A DNA stretch of 64,000 bases from Panaeolus papilionaceus (lineage: Eukaryota; Basidiomycota; Agaricomycetes; Agaricales): NCBI GenBank assembly GCA_015501605.1, contig JADNRZ010000013.1:372001-436000 (forward strand), in the 5' to 3' direction. The position numbers and the translations under genes are program-made. Numbering within the stretch: the stretch's first letter is position 1; each line of letters begins with the position of its first letter. The notes under the pieces were generated by a model. That model saw only the letters and a list, made by a program, of their open reading frames with translations. It was not told the DNA's origin and did no database searches. Below are positions 47,283-57,519 of the stretch, piece by piece.

Positions 47283-48086
47283 ATGTAAGCCAAACTTAGG
47301 TGTTGGGCATTTACATTTTAACACTTTCAAAGGCCTCCCAAAAATGCTGCTAAGAAAAATGTGAAGGCTCCCTCAGACTCGGGAACATCAACACCACTCG
47401 GCCCCGTAAGTGTAACAGCGCTTGTCAAACATTGGCTCAAATAACGAGCTCGGATCTAGTCGTTAGCAGCGCAACTATCATATCTGCACAGCCCCAGACC
47501 GTTTAAAAACCCCAATTACACCAAGAATATAAACCGACGCGCGAAGAACCTCAAAACCGTTCTTGGACAGGAAAGAGAACGAGAGAGAGCTGAACGCGAA
47601 GCTAGAAGATTGGAGAGAGAGGAAAAGGCCAGGCAAGAAACGGAAAACAGTGAAGAAAAGACGGAGAATGAGATGAATATTGATTTTTTGGCTGTAGCAA
47701 ACACAGAAGCTGATGAAGAAGCGCCGACGTGTGAGTGAAGCCTTCCTAATCTCGTCTGGAGTGTACTAACCTGGCTATCACTCTAGATACCACTATTGAA
47801 GCACCACCATCTGTGCTACCACATCGGCATCTCTGTGATATCACCGGCCTTGAGGTAAGCCGATAACCCAATGCGCAACACCACACTTACGATTTCTTCA
47901 GGCGCCATATACCCATCCAGCAACGGGGCTTCGATATCACGACAAGAGCGTGTATGAAATTGTCAAGGGCCTCAGTGCCAGCATGGCAAAAGATTACTTA
48001 GCCGGTATGTTGAATTTCACTGATGTATCAAGCTTGTTTTCATGTTCGTCATTGTAGCTCGTGGTGTCAACTCTATCGTAAAATGA
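47283..48086 (+). CDS. IES6: INO80 chromatin-remodelling complex subunit, Ies6/INO80C-like (YL1-C domain)
   Basis: Six exons join in phase: 47283-47284, 47333-47405, 47460-47730, 47787-47854, 47902-48004 and 48058-48086, giving 181 aa. The start codon itself is split: AT at 47283-47284 and G at 47333 across a 48-bp intron, leading into MPPKNAAKKNVKAPS. The middle has FKNPNYTKNINRRAKNLKTV and an Arg/Glu-rich helix. The C-terminus is a YL1-C domain (HLCDITGLEAPYTHP...GLRYHDKSVYE, about residues 128-175) ending ARGVNSIVK. The family belongs to INO80, which slides nucleosomes and acts in transcription and DNA repair in the nucleus. No single open frame covers the protein because exons are short. 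It shares a 277-bp divergent promoter with proline dehydrogenase. Confidence 0.9.
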
Positions 48087-48374
48087 ACTCCGGATTCGGT
48101 TGGGCATTGTACAGGTCGATTTTTACCCTTATAATATGTATAACTACTGTGTAATACTATTTCCTTCAGATCCATTTTGCTGGTGCCACACGTTTATTTC
48201 CATGGAAGCATAATGATGTGCGTCTTCGTCCTAAGGAATTTGTTGATGTTGATGCTCAGGAATTGGTTTTCGCGAATAAGTCTGTGGCTGCGTTTCTAGA
48301 TCTGCAGTTTTGCTATAAATATTACAGCACCACCTAAATTCTGTCACTCAATATGCTCCCCCAAACCTCAAGAG

Positions 48375-49400
48375 TCAAGGCGTCCCAAAATCCTCTGCAC
48401 CATCCCAACTTCCCCAGATCGCAAAGTCATTGCCCAACTGGTTGGCATGCTCAACCTGCATCGCGGTTCGTCTCAAGCGGCCGATGGGAGATCCATCATA
48501 CAGGCTGTGCAGGATCTTCTCGACCATAGTAGAGCTGAGTATTACGAGTTTACCTGTGGAAGGCTTGATGATTTGGTCGACTGTCTTCTTTAGCTTGACA
48601 TTGGTTTTCTGCATGCACAGCATGGTCATGATGGGTGTTGAATTTTGGACAGGTGAGACTGGAGAAAACTCACCTCGTTCAAGTAGGGCGGATCTGCAAC
48701 GACGATATCGAAGCTTTCCCTCAAAGATTCAGGGAAGACATCTGGCTCGTTAAGGTCGTAACGAACGAATTGTGTGGGTGACAAGACGGAAAATCGCTCA
48801 TCGTACTCCATGAGCACGGCATTGGGGTGATTATGGAAATGTTGGAAGCCAACGAATGCAGTTGGACAGCACATGAAGGCGATTTTGGTGGATGGGTCGC
48901 AGAGTTTATTCAGAGCCTTCGCCAGACGTTCTGAAAATGCGTCAGAGTACCTGTCGCCGATGAATCGATCAGTCCAGATAAAACTGCTCTGGCGACTCCT
49001 AGGAGTCGCCTTCCAGGCGCCAGTGTCGAGCGGGACCGTATTTGTGCATCGGGATGGGCCGAATAGGACCAGTATAATAAAGCTGTCCATGCCATAGGTC
49101 CCGATATCGACAGCGCACCGAGACTCACCAAAATTGGCTGAGCTGCCACTGTTCGCCGAATGCCAGCCTAAATTCAGCTGGGCTTACCATAGGCTCCACA
49201 TCGTCGACTCGAGCTGCCAGTGCGGCGCGCTCGGCGGCTATTTCAGCGAAACGACGCTCCTCTTCTACTTTTTCTTTGAAAAAAGAATCAACCAATGCCC
49301 TAGTGCTAGGGTCTAATGTTGGAGGAGACCCCGATAGGTCTGTTGCGATAGATCGAGGTGATTCGGGGAATTGCTCTTCAAACATGTTGGTAAATGTCAA
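48375..49400 (-). CDS. EFM5: eEF1A lysine methyltransferase EFM5 (EEF1AKMT1-like)
   Basis: Three exons join in phase: 49400-49129, 48950-48674 and 48608-48375, giving 260 aa. The N-terminus (STRALVDSFFKEK and GEQWQLSQFWYSDAF across the first intron) is specific for this family, as are KIAFMCCPTAFVGF and the DPPY motif (about residues 177-180) that gave it its old N6-adenine methyltransferase label. The enzyme methylates a lysine of translation elongation factor 1A in the cytosol. The first intron is 178 bp, longer than most here, and contains sequence open in other frames; joining at 49129 and 48950 restores the family sequence exactly. It converges on the INO80-C gene and diverges from GAR transformylase. 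Confidence 0.92.
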
Positions 49401-49637
49401 ATTATTGAGGGTTTAGAAAAAAAAATAGGGGGCCGTGGTTGGCGTCAAGATGTGGATGAGTTCTAACCAAGTCAGAAAAGTTACTTGAATAAAATTAATA
49501 AATCCATTTGTTTTGTCTTGGACTCTTGGAGACTCTTGGGCTTGTCCCGACCCGACTTGCAATGATCAGTGCCGATACTACCTAATTTGGAGAAGACTGA
49601 TCGGCAGTCTCTCAAATTCTTGTTTTTGCTACTGATC

Positions 49638-50474
49638 ATGTCGACACAGAGGAGAATCGTGGTATTGATATCGGGTTCAGGTATACATATTTTTTACAGA
49701 TACGAGAGCTACAATATCACATACTTACATCCGATAACATGAAGGAACCAACTTGCAAGCTCTGATCGATGCTCTAAACACACCCGCACTTCCCAACGCA
49801 CAGATAACACTCGTGCTCTCGAATCGCAAGGCGGCATATGGATTGACCAGAGCAGCGCAAGCCACTCCAGCTATCTCAACGGCGTACCTGGCACTCCAAC
49901 CTTACCTGAAGCAAAACCCAGGAAAGACACGAGAAGATTACGATGCGGAGGTTGCAAAGATCGTGTTACGCCAAAAGCCCGACATTGTGGTATTGGCAGG
50001 GTGGATGCATATCCTCAGCGAGCGATTCCTAGAGCTCGTAGAAGGAAGAGCCAATCGGGATGCGTATTCAAGTGGAGATGAAGATTTGACGCCTTCCACG
50101 CCCATCGCGGTGATTAACCTGCACCCGGCGTTACCTGGGCAGTTTGATGGTGCAATGGCGATCGAAAGGGCATTTGAAGCGTATGAGAAGGGTGAGATTG
50201 ACCATTCGGGAGTCATGGTGCATAGGGTGGTGAAAGATGTGGATAGGGGCGAGCCGTTGGTTGTACGAGAGGTGCCATTTGTGAAGGATGATACGCTGGA
50301 GGCATTTGAGAAGAGATTACATACGATTGAGCACGAGATTATCGTCGAGGGTACGAAGAAAGTGTTGCAGGAGGTTAAACCTGTAGAGGTGCGTTGTGTA
50401 ATTTTTAAGCTATTATTGTGATGTGATTATTCTGACAAATTCCTTTTTTCTTCGTTTTTTGAAAACAGGATTGA
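49638..50474 (+). CDS. ADE8: phosphoribosylglycinamide formyltransferase (GAR transformylase)
   Basis: Exons 49638-49680 and 49745-50388 join in phase to give MSTQRRIVVLISGSGTNLQAL and the rest of the enzyme. A last exon of six bases (50469-50474, GAT TGA) is likely, giving 216 aa; if the intron at 50389 is not removed the frame ends at 50421 instead. Diagnostic blocks are ISGSGTNLQ (phosphate binding), VVLAGWMHIL, INLHPALPG (catalytic Asn and His) and HSGVMVHRVVKDVDRG (catalytic Asp). It transfers a formyl group from 10-formyltetrahydrofolate to GAR, the third step of purine synthesis, in the cytosol. As in other fungi it is a stand-alone enzyme. It shares a 237-bp divergent promoter with EFM5. 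Confidence 0.93.
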
Positions 50475-50834
50475 TAAAGGGCTTTAATTGTGATCCATGT
50501 AATGTTATTTGTAAATTTAAACTGGATACTGGAAATCCACGGTTTGGACGATCAAAACAAGTGCTCAATGAACAATTGTGCAGACAGGGGTTGAACGTGA
50601 GCATCAAGCTGTCGCGATCACGTTGGAACAGCCAGATTTGTGAAAACGCGTTCTCTTGTCACTCTTTCCACAACCACCACCAACAACGGCTTTTCACCAA
50701 CAAGCCATCTTCCTAAGCGTCATCTGGGTTCAAGTCCTGTATTTCGTTGCTTTCAGAACTCCTGTAGGACTGTTTACCACTAGGCGGGCATTTCGAATCA
50801 TCGCACTTATCATTGCTCGACGCCTTCATTCAGT
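50475..50834. other. short intergenic region
   Basis: The 3' UTR of GAR transformylase and the promoter of the pseudokinase gene. Small open frames only; no element recognised. Confidence 0.35.
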
Positions 50835-53800
50835 ATGAAGGAAAAAATCGTGCGTGTTCAATCAAATTGTCGACGATAAACTCTGACATGATATACAGTC
50901 AGATGCGGCCACGCTGATTGACGATTCCTGCCTTTCACCGAAAAACGGGTGCCTTCAGGATAGGACATCGCCATGGCTCGAAATGAGCAGCGTGGACCCT
51001 GTTCCATTTTCAGTGAGCGTTGTTTCTACCTTGGAACCCCAAACGCCTACATATAATATTATTGACATTACTGATACGATTTAGCAAAACTTTTCGGATC
51101 TGTTTGAGGGACTGGGTCTCCAAGTTCCTAGCTCCATAGCGGCGATGGCTGGACAAGAGGAACAGCCTAGTCCGAATGTTGGTTACGATTTGAAGGTCAG
51201 TCCATCTCAGTCCCTCGTAGGACACTAATAAACCGAATTTATGGATAGAACATTACCAATTTAAAGGATATTCCAGACTGGGAGGACGATGCCGTTGATG
51301 TAAGGCGCATATATGCGCTGAATTTTTGCGATCTAACATATACATCTTGATAGGAAAAAGCCATGACCAAGAAGCAGTCGCTGACGCTTCCAACGATCCT
51401 TGAAGAACGACTGGAAGGTAATCTCTCTTGCGTGGTGAGCTACGGCTGTTCTTCTCTCGCATTCCCATCTAAACAAAATGTTAGCCCACCACCAGACTTT
51501 CCGATTTCGATTTTGAGGACGTCGCCTGCCAATCGTTGTCAATAAAGCATCAAAGGGTTATCGTCCAACGTGATACGAAAAGGCGGTATGTTGTGAAGAC
51601 CAGAAAACTGGTCGACGCCCTGTGGGTGGAGCATATCGTGCTGGAGGTCATAACAGATCTGTCACTCCCCTTTCTGTCCCATATGCGTTGGTCGTGTCGT
51701 GATATGGACCAGATTTATATGATCACCGTGCGTATTCTCCTGCCCTCCGAGATATTTAAGTGACACTGTAATAGGATTACTACGAATCTGGCACTCTCGA
51801 GGCACTCGTAGAGCGCCACATCAACATAGGATCACAGAGGGCACAGTTCTATGCAACTGAAATGGTGCGCTGACTGTTAATGATCTCCTATCTCGGCAAG
51901 CTAATCAGGTGCAGGCTGCTGGTCTCTCGCATTTACATTCATCGGGAATCGTTCATCGACATCTCAATCCCAGGAATATTTACCTTGACGGCGATGGCCA
52001 TGTCGTTCTCTCTGGCTTTGACCGTTCCGACTTCTTGAACCAGAAAGGCAAACTGTGCAGGTGTCCCATAATCGACGACGACATGATAGAGTACTCATCT
52101 CCGGAGCTGTTGTTTTCCTGGACTCATGATGGACGTGTGGATTGCTGGTCTTTTGGGATGCTGGTGTACTATCTCTTTTTTGGGACGGTGAGGCAATAGA
52201 TTTCTTGGTCCCTCTTCGTAAACTGAATTATGGCAAATGAAGCATCCCTATCAGCGAGAAATGGAGGACTACAACTTGACCCTCCGTGAACTCGTCGTCT
52301 CCAGACCCATCTCTGCCGATTCGTTACGTTTGATACATCCCGCCGCGCGCGACTTGATTCTCAGGGTATGTTGTTTGGCACCTTATGCAAGAAGTTGGAA
52401 TCTATCTAACGCATAACGATCAGTGCTTGGAACGGAATCCCGTGTTTAGGTTGGATATTGAGGACATCAAGCAACAAGCATATTTTGAATCAACGTCTGC
52501 TCCCTCTCTTTCATCTCGAATTGCTCTACTAACATGTATCAATGTTTAGCAACTGGTGTCGCGTTTCATCCAAGGGGCTGGAAGGTAGGTTCATGATGCT
52601 GCTATGAACATTCTCAAAATCGAGATTTGCTTACCGCTCAAACAGTGCCATCGTACCAAGCTATTGATGACGACACCCTCAGTATATCAGAGGCATTGCG
52701 CCGTCCTATGTCTATGATTCCATCGTTTGATAGCGGTGATCCCATGGGGACGCCATCGTCCAAGAGGGACCACCCTGTCAGACACACTGGTCGACGTTCT
52801 TCGGTCTTTGATCCACCTATTTTGCCTGAGCTCTTTCTTCCACCTAAATCTCTCGAAGCTCCCGAACTTGACTTGCAATTGGCTGCTGTTGAGGAGCAAT
52901 CTACACCCTCTGACTTTTTCACTGCCGATGACCGTATGTCTGTTACTGAGGTACCTGCGGAGAAAACGACAGCAAAAAGGAAGACACCTAGTTTCTGGGA
53001 CAAACTCGATCGCGAAGAAAGGGGGTCTATTTCTGTGCAGTCTCTTGAATTTGGCAGGTCTACTGGGGCTCACTATAGCTGTGCTCCCAAGTTGAGGAAG
53101 TATCGGTCTGCTATGCATCCTCGGCACTTGTTTAATCTCAGCACTGCTTCGTTCCAAAAGAAATTCAAAAAGAAGACAGGACCTTCTGGGGCTTTGAAAC
53201 CTGGTCTATCTTCTGAAGTCCTCCCTCAACTACCGAATGGCGTTCATCAAATTGGAAGCGGCATTGGATTTTCGTATAACATGCCATCGAAATCTGTTGG
53301 ATCGAGAGCTTCCTTAGCTTCATTTGCACCTGGCGCTTGTTACACGTTGTTTCATGGAGGGTTTTCTGTCCGAAGTCTGAGTCGAACTCTGGCAGCCCCT
53401 AGTGTACCAGCCACACGGGTTCGCGGGAAAGCTAAGGCTGTTCAATCTGACATCACTGGGAAGCCACAAGTGGCTGCAGCGGTCAAGCGAAGTCAGGATA
53501 CCTGTCCCAAGGACGACTTTGTACCATACGAAGAGAAAGCGATAGAGTGTCATCAGGATGTGGGCGGGGGGACTTTTATTCGGGAAATGTATCGCACGCC
53601 TAGCTGGATCTTGGTGCCGCCGGAAAACCTTCCTTCGCCTATGTCCTTGGTCAATTCACCTGTCCCAGTGACTTCTGTTAATCGCGCATCCTGCTCCGAA
53701 GGTACCCACCAACGGCATGTCCCAAGCGGCTCTCCCAAGGTCGAATCTGTGCCATTGACGCCTGCTACACTTGTTAACATGGATGGTGGACCAGGGCGCA

Positions 53801-54075
53801 TGCACGTCATGTTGACTACTGAGGAAGATGTAGACGACGGAGATGGAGAAGTCAACATTACGATATCGAAGGAAGTCAAGTTGGCGATGGATCTCGCGTT
53901 TCCTGATGGAACACCCCGGTCGACCCTGAGGCTTGTGCCTTCGTCAGCAACGATTAATCGTCATGCTTCGTTCAATGGTATGGATGGATTGAGAGTTTCA
54001 TGCGGTGGTCCACCGCTGCCTGGACTACCACAATCTTCGGATGTTGGGTTGTTGAATGGAGTTTCCTTGTGCTAA
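50835..54075 (+). CDS. protein kinase-like protein, probable pseudokinase
   Basis: About twelve exons, starting with a 15-nt exon (50835-50849) and including 50899-51012, 51085-51195, 51249-51299, 51354-51434, 51485-51727, 51775-51864, 51909-52187, 52243-52365, one from 52424, a short one near 52550, and 52647-54075; about 880 aa. A kinase fold is visible at roughly residues 130-380: the lysine in RRYVVK, the alpha-C region, HLHSSGIVHRHLNPRN, YSSPELLFSW and DCWSFGMLVYYLFFGTHPY. The catalytic HRD is HRH, the Lys of DLKPEN is Asn, DFG is replaced by GFD and no Gly-rich loop is seen. It is therefore probably inactive and acts as a scaffold or allosteric partner. The C-terminal 475 residues are Ser/Pro-rich and disordered. 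Confidence 0.78.
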
Positions 54076-54747
54076 TTTAAACGTGTAAAGTCATGTTTTA
54101 ATAAGTTATAGAGAGTTATGGATCTGAACTACATCGGGTATGTAGTCTATATTTCGTTCGTTCAGGTTTTGTTGTTGTATATCTTCTAGCTTTCACTCGT
54201 CTCCTGTAACCCTTGTTAATCGATTTGTAAAGCTGTTTTACATGCATACGATGTTTGATTTCGAAATTTAACCTTTCTGGTATTAGATGAGGAACGGGGT
54301 ATACTGACACGTCAGTTTTGAGGGCATCTCGGACATTCTGGCTTGAGAAGACTTACGATCTGTTGATAGTCCATCTTAGCAATGACCAATCTGACGGAGA
54401 GGCAGCAGGTCTCTGTTGTATTCCAAGGTTTTTTGGGAACATCCAAACGTCGGTGTCGAACCCTCTATTACAAACCCCTCACGTGTGTCCCGTTTCTGAC
54501 AAACATCCGAGTACCCTCACAGTGGTTTCATACACACTGCTGTCATCTCCCATTGTGTGGAGAAGAAATGGAGTTTGAGCCATCTGGTTGCAGAGATTGG
54601 GTGCAAGACGAAAAGCTATATAAACCTGGCTTTGGATCAGTAGAGGAGATCATCAATACGCCCCACTTCTCGCGATAAACAGAACTGCACTGCGGATCAA
54701 TCTTTCTTACATACCACCGTCGTAATCTAATCGCTACACCGACAACA
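54076..54747. other. intergenic region upstream of the methyltransferase gene
   Basis: No gene seen. A TATATAAA lies at 54617-54624 (+), 124 bp before the methyltransferase ATG, and may serve as its core promoter with a longer leader. Open frames at 54318-54678 lack supporting features. Confidence 0.35.
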
Positions 54748-55692
54748 ATGACCCACACACATCACCACGAACACGCGTCCAAAGACCTTGCTACCACTAA
54801 CAAGGAATACTTTGACAAGCATGTTCATATATACGACACTCCGGATGCTATCAGGATCGCTGAACAGTATGTCTTGGGGACTTTGTCCTTCGATTTCTTT
54901 CCGACCGTATTTCGGAGACGGGATTGAACTGCTTGTTTGATCCGATCACAGTTCACTGACGTTTCGCATTCTCTCAGACAAGCGCTCGCTATCCGTGCTA
55001 CATGCAAACTCGACAAGGAGATGACCATCTTGGACTTTGCAGGTGGCCATGGTATGTCGTGTTTCTTGATCCTATGATTCGATTTTTTTTCTAATCTGAA
55101 ACGCGTCTGTTTTGTTTTTATTTTAAAGGACAAATCGCCAGGGACCTTATTCGCGATGTGAAGAGCATCGTCGGCGTCGATATCAGTGAAGAAGCGATCA
55201 AGAAATACAACGAGCTTTCCATCAAAGCTGGCTATTCTCCAGACATATTGAAAGGGCTTTGCTTTGAGCTCAAGGGTGAGGAGAGAGAGCTCGACGGTGC
55301 TAAGTTCGACCTTGTTATTGTGAGTAAATTGCTCGTTGGGAACCATAACATGCCTTGTACTCATTGCGATGTTTCGATAGTGCTGCATGGCATATCACCA
55401 CTTCCCCGACTGCAACCAGATGACGCGCATTTTAACCTCTCACTTGAAGCCCAACGGTGTCCTCTGTGTCATCGATAAGCTCAAACCTGAACAACAGCCT
55501 TCTGACGCTCCAGCGTTCTCGGATGAGGTCAAGAAGGTCACAAACGAGCTTAATTTGGCTGGATTCGTCAAGGACGATATGCGTGGTATTTTCGAGCAGG
55601 CTGGATTGAAAGATTTTTCCTTCGAGACAGCTTTCGATGGTCAGTGGGGCGAACACAAGTTTAGGGCTTTCATCGCAAAGGGTACCAAGTAG
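54748..55692 (+). CDS. class I SAM-dependent methyltransferase
   Basis: Four exons join in phase: 54748-54866, 54978-55051, 55129-55319 and 55381-55692, giving 231 aa. SAM-binding motif I is ILDFAGGHGQIARDL (about residues 56-70), with an acidic end of strand 2 at VGVDIS and a post-motif FDLVICCMAYHHF. The start is His-rich (MTHTHHHEH). It resembles small fungal methyltransferases of the UbiE/Methyltransf_11-23 type, but the substrate cannot be read from the sequence. There is no signal peptide or membrane segment. The last intron is 61 bp. Its end lies only 78 bp from the convergent MYND gene. Confidence 0.85.
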
Positions 55693-55770
55693 CTTTGTTT
55701 ATAACTTACGACGACAATTAAGTACAACGAATAATTGTGCCGCCTTTCCTATATCTCACATGACCTAAAT

Positions 55771-56925
55771 TCATGCATGTGGCTGGCAAAAGTGTTTGTG
55801 GTATGACCACGCGAATTGCTGGTGCTGCTGACTGCAATAATATTCGTCTTTGCAGGTCGAGCACCGCATGAAGGGTGCTTCAGGACTCCGAAAACTGCCC
55901 ATGAAGATCTCCGGCATTCCACAGTATGCACAATAGGGGGATTTGACACCTTCCTGAATCTTCATCTTGTAATACCTTCTCACCCACATGACTATTTCCC
56001 GTATATGTTCGCCCCAAGCCCCACGGACCTGTCTCGCTAGTAGACTATACGTAGCCTGCGAGAAGGTGTTAGACTGAGCGAAATTGGGAAGAAAGTCCTG
56101 GAGGTATCTCTCTATGCTCGTGACAATAAATGGATAATTGTAAGCTCGTCCTACGTCGCCGTGCTCCATGGAAGAAAGATCAACGATAGTGTCAATGGGA
56201 CATAGGTCAACCGACGAAGCGGACACGTCCCCTATGCGCGAAAATCCGATGACGCTATAGTATGTGGGTTTGTCCCTAAAACCGTTTACAATTGTTCCGT
56301 ATGGGGTGACCGTCGCAGAAAATTGACGCGGATTTGTCACTGTGAACTCGATCGCCCTCCGCGCGACGTATGGAGAGGTGATGTATTCGACTTTAGCCTG
56401 GTCTCTCGATGGTGGAACGCGAATCCTGACAAGTGGCCAGGGCTTAGGCCAAGTTTCGAAAAGGCATTCAATGAGAGATGTGGTATGTATTGATGAACCC
56501 GAGTTTAGTGCTTGGAAGTAGATAGTTTCGAGTTGCCTAGGGGTATATGCGGGGTGGAAAGGCGAGGGTGGTTGTCGCACTATGTTACTGGGAAGAAAAT
56601 ATTTCGGGCCATGTATTTGATTATCACGACGCCTGGAAGGCACATCAAAAACCATGCCTACTCGGTCGACTGGTTCCGCACTGTCCCATAACCTCTTCGC
56701 TTTGGGTTCGAGTTCTGTCGTTTGAAAGATTGTGCTCGTTACCTCTACAAGACTGGTGCCTACCAAGAACTTGTCTTGTTGGGCACGCACAAAGTTGAGA
56801 ATCACAAGGAGATCATGAAGATCGACGATGTCAGGCTTTTCATCGAGACTATGTGAAAGGCCATCAGAATTGACGGAAAGGGGATCAGTCGAAGCGGGTA
56901 ACGTCTGCGACATGGACATGATCAA
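55771..56925 (-). CDS. MYND zinc-finger protein
   Basis: A single open exon of 384 aa, unusual in this intron-rich window. The C-terminus (about residues 332-380) is a MYND finger: CAYCG, then CSTCKDEYYCSQQHQQFAWSYHKHFC, with all Cys/His ligands present. MYND domains mediate protein-protein contacts, often in transcription regulators. The N-terminal 320 residues carry no domain I recognise; motifs such as TIYFQALNSGSS and IDTIVDLSSMEHGDVGRAYNYP look globular. Met1, Met3 and Met5 are all possible starts. Proteins with an unknown body and a terminal MYND are numerous in agaricomycetes. It converges on the methyltransferase gene. Confidence 0.82.
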   Translation of the reverse strand: MIMSMSQTLPASTDPLSVNSDGLSHSLDEKPDIVDLHDLLVILNFVRAQQDKFLVGTSLVEVTSTIFQTTELEPKAKRLWDSAEPVDRVGMVFDVPSRRRDNQIHGPKYFLPSNIVRQPPSPFHPAYTPRQLETIYFQALNSGSSIHTTSLIECLFETWPKPWPLVRIRVPPSRDQAKVEYITSPYVARRAIEFTVTNPRQFSATVTPYGTIVNGFRDKPTYYSVIGFSRIGDVSASSVDLCPIDTIVDLSSMEHGDVGRAYNYPFIVTSIERYLQDFLPNFAQSNTFSQATYSLLARQVRGAWGEHIREIVMWVRRYYKMKIQEGVKSPYCAYCGMPEIFMGSFRSPEAPFMRCSTCKDEYYCSQQHQQFAWSYHKHFCQPHA

Positions 56926-57519
56926 GGTTTGGTGTTGAAGCTGAAGTTGCTCAGCTCATGTCTCAAACATATGCCATCAAATACAAGGTGGCAAGCGAAC
57001 AAACATACCAAACAGCTTCATGCAGGTTTTGGGACATAACTTGCTTGCGTAAATAAGTCGAATAAGAGAATTCGTGAATAAATAGATCACCGACCAAAAA
57101 AGAGTATACGTAGCAGTTTCTCGTCTGTCTGACAATGTACGTCTGTTTTATTTACGAAAGGAAGTTGAACAGCTGCAGCGTAGAATGCCACTAAAGCAGG
57201 CTCTCATACATTGTCTACATGTTCATTATCATAAAAGGATGTGAAGGTAAGACAGGAGAAAAGGGGGAAGAGCGGAAGGGGGGGGGAGTAAGTATTTATG
57301 TAAACAGATAACGAATGGACTACTTTCAGCAGAATCACAAAATGGGTGCTCGACGAGTTCTCAAAAATGAGAGACAAAGAAGAAGTTCGGGTTCTGCTGG
57401 CTTGCATATCCCTTGGAATACAGAGTCCGGGATGAAACTCTCTTCAAAAATAAATAATTACTGGAAATTGATGTCGCTTGTGTGTTCTGTCCTCATCATC
57501 AGTTCGAAGCCCGGCCGGT
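56926..57519. other. intergenic region
   Basis: MYND gene promoter and 3' end of the GH18-like gene. A poly-G run lies near 57280-57288. No gene seen. Confidence 0.35.

Noticed and set aside
47516..47704. Minus-strand frame with Ser/Leu repeats at 47516-47704
   Set aside because: It is antisense to the Arg/Glu-rich helix of the INO80-C protein.
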